This document shows, in pieces, positions 6,192 to 12,378 of a stretch of DNA of 18,810 nt (its first letter is position 1; every line of letters begins with the position of its first letter). Source of the DNA: Bacteroidota bacterium. Lineage in GTDB: Bacteria; Bacteroidota; Bacteroidia; Chitinophagales; Chitinophagaceae. The notes under the pieces were generated by a model. The model saw only the letters and a list, made by a program, of their open reading frames with translations. It made no database searches and was not told the origin of the DNA. A program made the translations under genes and the position numbers. The stretch covers positions 1-18,810 of the forward strand of contig JAPLER010000149.1 of assembly GCA_026391115.1 (NCBI GenBank), written 5' to 3'.

Positions 6192-9053
6192 ATGAAAAAA
6201 ATAATTTCAATTCTTCTTTTAATTCCTATCATTTCATTCTCTCAAAAAAAACCTTTAGACCATAGTGTTTATGATAGCTGGCAAAGCATTGGCGAAAAAT
6301 TAATTAGTGCCAATGGAAAATTTGTTGCCTACACTATTAATCTGCAGGAAGGCGATGCCAACCTTGTAATACAAAGCACTACAGGCAATAAACTCATTGA
6401 AGTAGAACGTGGTTACAATATAACCATTAGCGATGATGATAAATTTGTGGTGTTTAAAATTAAACCAACCTACAAGCAAACTCGTGATGCAAAAATTGCT
6501 AAAAAGAAACCTGATGAAATGCCTAAAGATAGTTTAGGTATTTATGATGTTGAGCAAAATAAACTAGAAAAAATTGCCAGAGTAAAAAGCTATAAAATGC
6601 CAGAAAAAGCTGGTGGCTGGTTGGCTTACTTAATGGAAAAACCTTTGCCCGAAACAAAGGACACCAAAGAGCCTGATAGTGCTACAACAAAAAAAAATTT
6701 AGACAAACGCATTGAAAGATTACAAAAAGAACTAGACAGTTTGCAATTAAAAAATAATGAATTATTAAACAATGGATTTACTGCTATTGCTGTTAAAAAA
6801 GATACCACAGCCAAACCCAAAAAAGAAGAAGATATTGAAGAAGGAACAGAACTAGTTTTAAGAAACTTAACTGATGGTAAAGAACAAAAGATTAAGTTGG
6901 TGCAGGAATATTATTTTAGTAAAAAAGGAAATGCTTTTGTTGTAGAGACAACGAAGAAGAATGGGAGTAAAATAAAATCAACACTGATTATTTATCATTC
7001 AAAAATTGAAGATGAATACACTAATCCTACTGATACAGTTCTAACTGGATTTGTTGATGCAAAACAACTAACTTTTTCCGATGATGAAAGTAAATTCGCA
7101 TTTTACGTAACATTTAAAAAAAAAAAAAATGAACAGAAAGAATATGAACTGCCAGAGTTTGAAAGGGTAAATGTTGATGTGTGGAATTACAAGGATGATG
7201 ATTTAATGACGGCTCAATTAAAGAATCTTGATGCTGAAACTAAGAAGAGTTTTTTGGCAATGATTGCAAAAAAATATAATGAAGATGAAATATTGTTGCC
7301 TTATTTAGTTCAACTCGGCTCACCAAAATTTGAACCTATTAGAGTTACACAAGAAGGCGATGGCAAATATTTCTATGCAGTAAGCGATAGTGGCAAACGC
7401 CTAGAGCAGCAATGGCAGGGTTTTACAAAGAAAGATGTGTTTGTAATAAATAGTAACGATGGCAGCAAAAAACAAATAATGAGTAATGTTCGTGCGAATA
7501 TTTATCCATCTTATACTGGTAAATATTTATTGGTGTATGATGAAGATAAAAAGCAATACAGTTGCTACGATGCTGATGGCAACAAAATAAAAGCTGTTGC
7601 AAAGGATATTCCATATCCTTTATATGATGAAGAAAACGATGTGCCTGATGCACCTAATGCTTATGGCATTGTAAAGTGGATGGAAAATGATAAATATGTT
7701 TTAATCTACGATAGATATGACATTTGGAAAGTTGACCCAACAGGAAAAGAAAAATCTGTTTGCATAACCAATGGCAGAAAAGATAAAATTCAATGCAGGT
7801 ATGTAACAGTTGATAATGATGAGAAGTTTATTAAGGAAGGGCAGGATTTAGTTTTTAAATCTTTTAATGAAAATGATAAGAAAAGTTTTTATAATTTTTA
7901 TGATGCTAAATCAAAGAATTGTTACAATTTAATTTCATCTAAATTCTTGCACACTACAGATGGATTAATCGTTGACTATTATTCTAACTGCAATAATATA
8001 TTAAAGTCAAAAACGTCTAGCAATTACATATTTACAAATGAAACTTACAAATATTCACAAGAATTGTATTTTGTAAACTTCAATATTACTAACCCAAAAT
8101 ATGATTTAGATAATAGAGTGATACCTGATAAAAATAATTCCAATATAGAGTGGAACGCTGGTAATTATTTGTGTGTAACTAACCTTCAACAACATCAATA
8201 TCTCTGGGGTGCTGCAGAATTATTTAAATGGAAAGCATATAGTGGCAAGCTTACAGAAGGTGTTTTATACAAACCAGAAAACTTTGACAGCACCAAAAAA
8301 TATCCAATGATCGTTTATTTTTATGAACGTCTCAGTAATACATTACACAACTATATTCCACCTGCACCAACAGCTTCACGTTTAAATATTTCTTATTTTG
8401 TAAGCAATGGTTATGTAGTGTTTGTGCCAGATATTTGGTACACCACTGGTCATCCTGGCAAAAGTGCTTATGATTGTATTGTAAGTGGCACAAGGGCTTT
8501 AATCAAAAAAGGATTTATAGATAGCACTCGCATTGGTTTGCAAGGTCAAAGTTGGGGTGGTTACCAAACTGCATATTTAATCACTCAAACCAATCTCTAC
8601 AAAGCAGCCTGGGCTGGTGCACCTGTAGGCAATATGTTTAGTGCTTATGGTGGCATTCGTTGGGAGAGTGGCTTAAACAGGCAGTTTCAGTACGAGCATC
8701 AGCAAAGTAGAATTGGAGCAACCATTTGGGAAAAGCCAAATTTGTATATCGAAAATTCACCCTTATTTCATTTGCCTAAAGTAAAAACACCATTAGTAAT
8801 TATGCACAATGATGCAGATGGTGCTGTGCCTTGGTATCAGGGTATTGAATTGTTTACTGCAATGCGTAGGTTAAACAAACCTGTATGGATGCTCAACTAC
8901 AATGGCGAAGCACATAATTTAATGGAGCGTAAAAACAGAAAAGATATTCAAGTAAAAGAGCAACAATATTTTGATTGGTTATTAAAAGATGCTCCTGCAC
9001 CTAAATGGATTACTGAGGGCGTTCCTGCTGTAATGAAAGGAAGGGTTCAATAA
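6192..9053 (+). CDS. Secreted S9 (prolyl oligopeptidase-family) peptidase
   Basis: A large serine peptidase, 953 residues from the ATG at 6192. This start gives a clean signal peptide ending SFSQ at residue 18. An upstream in-frame TTG at 6159 would add 11 residues before it and is unlikely. Residues about 25-650 are beta-propeller-like. They include a lysine/glutamate-rich coiled-coil insertion near 165-210 and an acidic/lysine segment near 290-320. The C-terminal hydrolase domain has Ser787 in GQSWGG, Asp876 in HNDADGAVP and His908 in NGEAHN, a complete triad. It differs from the DPP IV gene at the left end: no DWVYEEE motif is visible. The protein is expected in the periplasm, degrading peptides. 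A run of 14 adenines (7116-7129) encodes Lys309-Lys312 and is a slippage-prone site. Confidence 0.92.
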   Translation: MKKIISILLLIPIISFSQKKPLDHSVYDSWQSIGEKLISANGKFVAYTINLQEGDANLVIQSTTGNKLIEVERGYNITISDDDKFVVFKIKPTYKQTRDAKIAKKKPDEMPKDSLGIYDVEQNKLEKIARVKSYKMPEKAGGWLAYLMEKPLPETKDTKEPDSATTKKNLDKRIERLQKELDSLQLKNNELLNNGFTAIAVKKDTTAKPKKEEDIEEGTELVLRNLTDGKEQKIKLVQEYYFSKKGNAFVVETTKKNGSKIKSTLIIYHSKIEDEYTNPTDTVLTGFVDAKQLTFSDDESKFAFYVTFKKKKNEQKEYELPEFERVNVDVWNYKDDDLMTAQLKNLDAETKKSFLAMIAKKYNEDEILLPYLVQLGSPKFEPIRVTQEGDGKYFYAVSDSGKRLEQQWQGFTKKDVFVINSNDGSKKQIMSNVRANIYPSYTGKYLLVYDEDKKQYSCYDADGNKIKAVAKDIPYPLYDEENDVPDAPNAYGIVKWMENDKYVLIYDRYDIWKVDPTGKEKSVCITNGRKDKIQCRYVTVDNDEKFIKEGQDLVFKSFNENDKKSFYNFYDAKSKNCYNLISSKFLHTTDGLIVDYYSNCNNILKSKTSSNYIFTNETYKYSQELYFVNFNITNPKYDLDNRVIPDKNNSNIEWNAGNYLCVTNLQQHQYLWGAAELFKWKAYSGKLTEGVLYKPENFDSTKKYPMIVYFYERLSNTLHNYIPPAPTASRLNISYFVSNGYVVFVPDIWYTTGHPGKSAYDCIVSGTRALIKKGFIDSTRIGLQGQSWGGYQTAYLITQTNLYKAAWAGAPVGNMFSAYGGIRWESGLNRQFQYEHQQSRIGATIWEKPNLYIENSPLFHLPKVKTPLVIMHNDADGAVPWYQGIELFTAMRRLNKPVWMLNYNGEAHNLMERKNRKDIQVKEQQYFDWLLKDAPAPKWITEGVPAVMKGRVQ
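7116..7129 (+). repeat. A14 homopolymer inside the S9 peptidase gene
   Basis: Fourteen consecutive adenines encode four lysines and the first two bases of an asparagine codon. Gain of one A creates an immediate TGA after five AAA codons. Loss of one A leads to a stop about 14 codons later. Either product would lack the catalytic domain. In the sequence given the frame is intact. Confidence 0.9.
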
Positions 9054-9129
9054 TGTTGAATGATGAATTTTAAATGTTGAATTAATGAAACACTTTTAGG
9101 TTTTGAATTTTAACTTTTGAGTTTTACAA
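9054..9129 (+). repeat. Degenerate TTGAATTTT-type intergenic repeat
   Basis: The 76 bases between the S9 peptidase and the acetyltransferase are built of imperfect copies of short words: TGTTGAATGATGAATTTTAA, TGTTGAATTAATGAA, GTTTTGAATTTTAAC and TTTTGAGTTTTAC. They resemble low-complexity spacers I recall from other Bacteroidetes. No hairpin terminator is visible. Function is unknown. Confidence 0.4.
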
Positions 9130-9582
9130 ATGATTACTATAAGAAAAGCAGTTAAGCAAGATTGTGCAGCAATTGTAGAATTGGTAAAAGAATTGGCTAT
9201 CTATGAAAAAGCACCCAATGAAGTTACAGTTTCGCTAAATCATTTTATAGAAAGTGGCTTTGGTGCAAACCCTGTCTGGTGGGCATTTGTAGCTTGTGAT
9301 AATGAAGTAGTTGTTGGTTTTGCATTATACTATATTCGTTTTAGCACTTGGAAAGGGCAAAGAATGTATTTAGAAGATTTATTGGTAACTGAAGAGCAAA
9401 GAGGCAAAGGCATTGGCAAATTATTATTTGATACATTAATACAAGAAGCCAAAGAAAAAAATTTCAATGCTATTTGCTGGCAAGTGCTAGATTGGAATGA
9501 ATCTGCAATTAATTTTTACAAGAAATACGATACCAGTTTTGATGGAGAGTGGTTGAACGGAGTATTACCAATGTTATGGTAA
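9130..9582 (+). CDS. GNAT acetyltransferase, SSAT-like (diamine/thialysine type)
   Basis: A 150-residue cytoplasmic acetyl-CoA-dependent N-acetyltransferase. The acetyl-CoA pyrophosphate loop is RGKGIGK at 91-97, preceded by strand 4 YLEDLLVTEEQ. The pattern AIYEKAPNEVT near 23-33, FSTWKGQRMYLEDL near 71-84 and WQVLDWNESAINFYKKY near 117-133 is that of the spermidine/spermine and thialysine N-acetyltransferase (SAT) branch, so a polyamine, diamine or lysine-analogue substrate is plausible. The C-terminus is complete (EWLNGVLPMLW). There is no partner gene that would fix the substrate. The gene follows the S9 peptidase after a simple-sequence spacer. Confidence 0.9.
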   Translation: MITIRKAVKQDCAAIVELVKELAIYEKAPNEVTVSLNHFIESGFGANPVWWAFVACDNEVVVGFALYYIRFSTWKGQRMYLEDLLVTEEQRGKGIGKLLFDTLIQEAKEKNFNAICWQVLDWNESAINFYKKYDTSFDGEWLNGVLPMLW

Positions 9583-9620
9583 AATTCTTTTAACAAAACT
9601 TTAACATTTCACTTTTTTAT

Positions 9621-9637
9621 TTGGCATTGATATTGGA
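9621..9637 (+). promoter_or_regulatory. Possible sigma-54-like -24/-12 promoter
   Basis: TTGGCA (9621-9626) and TTGGA (9633-9637) place two GG dinucleotides 12 bases apart, the spacing of sigma-54 promoters (TGGCA...TTGC). The -12 element has GG in place of GC, so the match is incomplete. It lies 64 bases upstream of the DUF4476 start. A chance match cannot be excluded. Confidence 0.25.
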
Positions 9638-9700
9638 TTATATATAACAAGAGCTTAAAAAAGAAATAGCTCAGATTACCTAACCAATAAATTATGTTTT

Positions 9701-10571
9701 ATGAAAAAGTTTTTACAAACAATCGTTTTGGTAGCATTAGTTTTTACTTCAATTAATGCAAGTGCAAAAAGTAAATTAACTGTAAGCACAACAATGCCAA
9801 CAGCAATGAAAGTAATTATTGATGGACAAAAATTTTACAGCCAAGATAATTATATTTCAATAAGAAACCTGCAACCAGGTTATCACAACATTTCTATTTA
9901 TTACATAAAAACTGGTAGAGACTTTAACAATTTTTTTAATAATGGAAATGGTAGCTATTGTTGTAGTAAGAAACAATTATCAATACGATATTACTATTAA
10001 TAGATTTGGTAGAGCTTTTTACGACCAAGATTACTATTACAGCAACAACAATAATAACAATGGTTGGAGAACTGATGGATCAAATACAGAAGCATCAGAC
10101 GATGATGAAGAATTTGATACGCCAGACAATAGTTTTGATTTTAATAGTGGTTACAATGAAGATTATAATGATGTAGATTTCTTTAAAAAGAAACCTAATA
10201 ATGTAGTTGGTGACAATAAAAATTATAATAACACCAATAATTATAATGATGATAGAAACAACAACTACAATAATAAGTACAAACCAATGAGCAACGAAAT
10301 GTTTGCTCAAGTAAAACAAACATTACAAAAAACTAGTTTCGAAAGCAGCAAGTTAAGTATTGCAAAACAAGTGTTAGATAACAATACCATTTCTATAAGT
10401 CAAGTAAAAGAAATAATGAATATACTAGCAATGGAAACAGATAAGTTAGATTTTGCAAAATATGCTTACGATAAAACAAGAGACAGAAACAGTTATTTTA
10501 CAGTAGCAAATGGCTTAAGTATGCAATCAGATAAAGACGAATTACTGAAATACATAAGAGATAAGAAATAG
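9701..10571 (+). pseudogene. DUF4476 protein gene, split by a frameshift
   Basis: Two overlapping frames together make one exported DUF4476 protein of about 289 residues. The first (9701-10000) has a signal peptide ending NASA, then a PEGA-like domain (LTVSTTMPTAMKVIIDGQ, NLQPGYHNISIYYI). It goes out of frame after about residue 80. The second frame, open from 9918 and containing an ATG at 9942, continues with VRNNYQYDITINRFGRAF, the expected end of that domain. An Asn/Asp/Tyr-rich linker follows (about 10040-10280), then the DUF4476 domain (MSNEMFAQVKQTL... to LLKYIRDKK). Removing one base between 9918 and about 9952 restores a single frame, either from the T7 run at 9931-9937 or from GGAAATGG near 9944-9951. 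The function of DUF4476 proteins is not known to me. It could be a true pseudogene, a variable gene or a sequencing error. Confidence 0.8.
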
Positions 10572-10591
10572 GTAAAGCCTTAGCAATAAAC

Positions 10592-10622
10592 AAAGAGCAG
10601 CTCGTAATTGAGCTGCTCTTTT
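10592..10622 (+). terminator. Strong intrinsic terminator after the DUF4476 gene
   Basis: AAAGAGCAGCTC (10592-10603) pairs perfectly with GAGCTGCTCTTT (10610-10621) around the loop GTAATT, with a short T run at the end. It lies 20 bases after the DUF4476 stop and 13 bases before the -7 element of the next gene, so it separates two transcription units. Confidence 0.88.
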
Positions 10623-10634
10623 CGTTATATGTTT

Positions 10635-10642
10635 TATGTTTG
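10635..10642 (+). promoter_or_regulatory. -7 promoter element of the CYTH gene
   Basis: TATGTTTG is an exact TAnnTTTG match. It overlaps the first in-frame ATG (10636), so that codon cannot be in the transcript. The second ATG at 10654 lies 11 bases downstream of the element, giving a leader of only about 5 bases. No clear TTTG -33 element is seen at the usual spacing. Confidence 0.5.
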
Positions 10643-10653
10643 TCAAAAAAGTA

Positions 10654-11166
10654 ATGCATATCAATATAGAATTTAAAGTAAGAACTAATAGTGTAGAGGC
10701 ACTTGAACAAAAATTACTGCAGCTCAATCCAAAGTTTATAGGCACAGACCACCAAATAGATACTTATTTTAATACCAAAGTGGGAAGATTGAAACTTCGA
10801 GAAGGCAACATTGAAAATGCTTTGATACATTATGTTAGAGAAAATACAGCAACAGCAAAACAAAGTGATGTGTTGTTATATCAACATCAGCCCAACGTTA
10901 TTTTAAAACAAATTTTAGCAACTGCAAATGGAGTAAAAGTTATAGTTGATAAAACCAGAAAAATATATTTTGTAGATAATGTAAAATTTCATTTTGATAC
11001 TGTGCAGCAACTTGGCACTTTTATAGAAGTAGAAGCTATTGATACAGATGGAACCATTGGAGTTGAAACGCTAAAAGAACAATGTAATTACTACATAAAC
11101 TTTGTTGAATTAGAGCCAAATGATTTTGTAGAATTAAGTTACAGCGATTTATTGCTACTGAATTAA
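10654..11166 (+). CDS. CYTH-domain protein (CyaB-like, triphosphate tunnel fold)
   Basis: A 170-residue protein of the CYTH superfamily, whose members hydrolyse or cyclise triphosphates (class IV adenylate cyclase, thiamine triphosphatase, tripolyphosphatase). The N-terminal strand HINIEFKVR carries the Glu/Lys of the tunnel, with the first Glu of the usual ExExK motif replaced by Asn. DTYFNTKVGRLKLREGN near 36-53, DKTRKIYFV and LGTFIEVEAID follow the CyaB-type order. The C-terminal Y-Y-I-N-F-V-E-L segment completes the fold. An upstream in-frame ATG at 10636 would add six residues but lies inside the promoter, so 10654 is preferred. The gene begins a new unit after a strong terminator. Its reaction cannot be told from sequence. 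Confidence 0.82.
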   Translation: MHINIEFKVRTNSVEALEQKLLQLNPKFIGTDHQIDTYFNTKVGRLKLREGNIENALIHYVRENTATAKQSDVLLYQHQPNVILKQILATANGVKVIVDKTRKIYFVDNVKFHFDTVQQLGTFIEVEAIDTDGTIGVETLKEQCNYYINFVELEPNDFVELSYSDLLLLN

Positions 11167-11204
11167 TAATGTTTGAAAGCTTAAAATAGTATTGTGAATT
11201 TCTT

Positions 11205-11238
11205 TTTGCTTTTATAAAATGAAAATATCCTAAAATTG
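11205..11238 (+). promoter_or_regulatory. Candidate promoter of ssb
   Basis: TTTG (11205-11208), a spacer of 22 and TAAAATTG (11231-11238, seven of eight matches to TAnnTTTG) fit a Bacteroidetes housekeeping promoter. The predicted transcript start is about 18 bases before the ssb ATG. Confidence 0.35.
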
Positions 11239-11262
11239 CTTTTATTTTTTTAAATTATTGTT

Positions 11263-11718
11263 ATGATAAAATTACAAGTTATAGGCAACTTAGGTAAAGA
11301 TGCTATGGTAAACACAGTTAATGGCAGAAACGTTATTAATTTCACAGTCGCTCATACAGAGCGTTATAAAGATGCACAAGGAGTTCAGAAAGATAGAGTG
11401 GTTTGGGTTGATTGTGCATATTGGACAGATAGAACTGCTGTTGCACCTTATTTAAAAAAAGGAACACAAGTTTTTGTAGAAGGCAATCCAGATGTGAGAA
11501 GTTATACGACTCAAGATGGTAGAAATGGAGCTACACTTACTTTACGTGTTGCAAGTGTACAATTGTTGGGTACTAAAAATGCTGATGGTAGTCCAAGTGG
11601 AAATTATCAGCAAAACGCAGCACCACAACAACCTGCTTATAATGCACCACCAAGCAATATGCAACCAATGAGCCAGCCATCCGATTTAGTTGAGCCTTTA
11701 GACGATTTGCCATTTTAG
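11263..11718 (+). CDS. ssb: Single-stranded DNA-binding protein
   Basis: Binds and protects single-stranded DNA in replication, recombination and repair, and recruits partners through its C-terminal tip. The 151-residue protein starts with an OB fold (about 1-105: KLQVIGNLGKDAMVNTVNGRNVINFTVAHTERY..., VVWVDCAYW, YLKKGTQVFVEGNPDVRSY). A flexible linker rich in Gln, Asn, Pro and Ala follows. It ends in the acidic partner-binding tail EPLDDLPF, equivalent to the DDIPF tip of E. coli SSB. It is complete and of normal length. It lies between the CYTH and DUF4783 genes, which have no obvious link to DNA metabolism. Confidence 0.96.
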   Translation: MIKLQVIGNLGKDAMVNTVNGRNVINFTVAHTERYKDAQGVQKDRVVWVDCAYWTDRTAVAPYLKKGTQVFVEGNPDVRSYTTQDGRNGATLTLRVASVQLLGTKNADGSPSGNYQQNAAPQQPAYNAPPSNMQPMSQPSDLVEPLDDLPF

Positions 11719-11770
11719 TATTAATTTGGCATAATTTTTCGTTTTAATAATTGGTTTAAATAGTGTATTT

Positions 11771-12151
11771 ATGAAAAAGATTTTATTACTACTTGGTTTG
11801 GGGGTTATCTTAACATCTGCAACTGTTTTAGGTGATGCAAACGAAATAATTGACGCTTTGAAATCTGGCAATGCTAGTGAAGTATCTCAATATTTTGATA
11901 ATTTCATAGATATAACTCTACCTGGTAAAGAAGAAGTAACTAGTATGGGAAAAAATCAAGCAAGTATTTCTTTAAAACAGTATTATGATGAGGCGGCAGT
12001 TAAGACATTCCAACTCACTTCATCTCGAGAAGCAGGAGCCATAACATCTATCACTGGTAAATTACAAGGAAAATCTAAAAACGAGAATATTACTATAATG
12101 CTCAAAAAATCAAATTCAAAATATTATATCACTTCAATAAGAATTGGTTAA
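11771..12151 (+). CDS. DUF4783 exported protein
   Basis: A small exported protein (126 residues) with a signal peptide of about 21 residues (two lysines, a leucine-rich core, then LGDANE). The mature part, DANEIIDALKSGNASEVSQYFD followed by DITLPGKEE and a C-terminal half ending YYITSIRIG, matches the DUF4783 family, an NTF2-like-looking alpha/beta domain found in Bacteroidetes. Its biochemical role is unknown to me. The gene follows ssb by 52 bases and is closed by a strong terminator seven bases after its stop, so it is probably the last gene of the CYTH-ssb unit. It has no partner gene that hints at a function. Confidence 0.8.
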   Translation: MKKILLLLGLGVILTSATVLGDANEIIDALKSGNASEVSQYFDNFIDITLPGKEEVTSMGKNQASISLKQYYDEAAVKTFQLTSSREAGAITSITGKLQGKSKNENITIMLKKSNSKYYITSIRIG

Positions 12152-12157
12152 ACCATA

Positions 12158-12184
12158 AAAAACGCCCTAATCAAGGGCGTTTTT
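12158..12184 (+). terminator. Strong intrinsic terminator after the DUF4783 gene
   Basis: AAAAACGCCCT (12158-12168) and AGGGCGTTTTT (12174-12184) form a perfect 11-bp stem with the loop AATCA, ending in five T's. It lies just after the DUF4783 stop. Confidence 0.92.
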
Positions 12185-12206
12185 ATTAACAACAACTTAA
12201 TAATAA

Positions 12207-12240
12207 TTTGCTCTCTCAATAGTCTAAGTTCCTACATTTG
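12207..12240 (+). promoter_or_regulatory. Promoter of the TonB-dependent receptor operon
   Basis: TTTG (12207-12210), a spacer of 22 and TACATTTG (12233-12240) give an exact -7 match and a good -33 element. The start would be near 12246, 12 bases before ATG 12258. This places the intended start of the receptor at 12258, not at the TTG at 12379. Confidence 0.6.
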
Positions 12241-12257
12241 CCAGCTAATTATTATCT

Positions 12258-12378
12258 ATGAGGAAAATAAAGATTCTATCCTGCTTGCTTAAAAGTTGAT
12301 ACAACTTCAAATGTTATTGATGATGCAAAAGAAAGTGCAGCTTCTAACTTTTCAACAATATCTTTAGACGACAATGAT
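12258..12378 (+). pseudogene. Broken 5' end of the TonB-dependent receptor gene
   Basis: ATG 12258, 17 bases after the -7 element, encodes MRKIKILSCLLKS and then TGA (12297-12299). This is the positively charged start and part of the hydrophobic core of a signal peptide. The receptor frame, open from 12271, continues with KVDTTSNVIDDAKES and SLDDNDL, the usual mature N-terminus of this receptor type. The rest of the signal peptide with its cleavage site is missing, and the two pieces are in different frames. The simplest explanation is a small deletion, not a multiple of three, between about 12285 and 12298. From memory, relatives here have about 8-10 more residues ending in A-Q. Confidence 0.6.

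Noticed and set aside
10030..10280. Microsatellite or CRISPR-like repeat in the Asn-rich segment
   Set aside because: AAT/AAC triplets recur irregularly without fixed repeats or spacers; this is a low-complexity protein linker.
10095..10319. Hydrophobic isoleucine/valine-rich protein on the minus strand
   Set aside because: It is the antisense of the Asn/Asp-rich linker of the DUF4476 gene; AAT/AAC codons read as ATT/GTT. No promoter or homology supports it.
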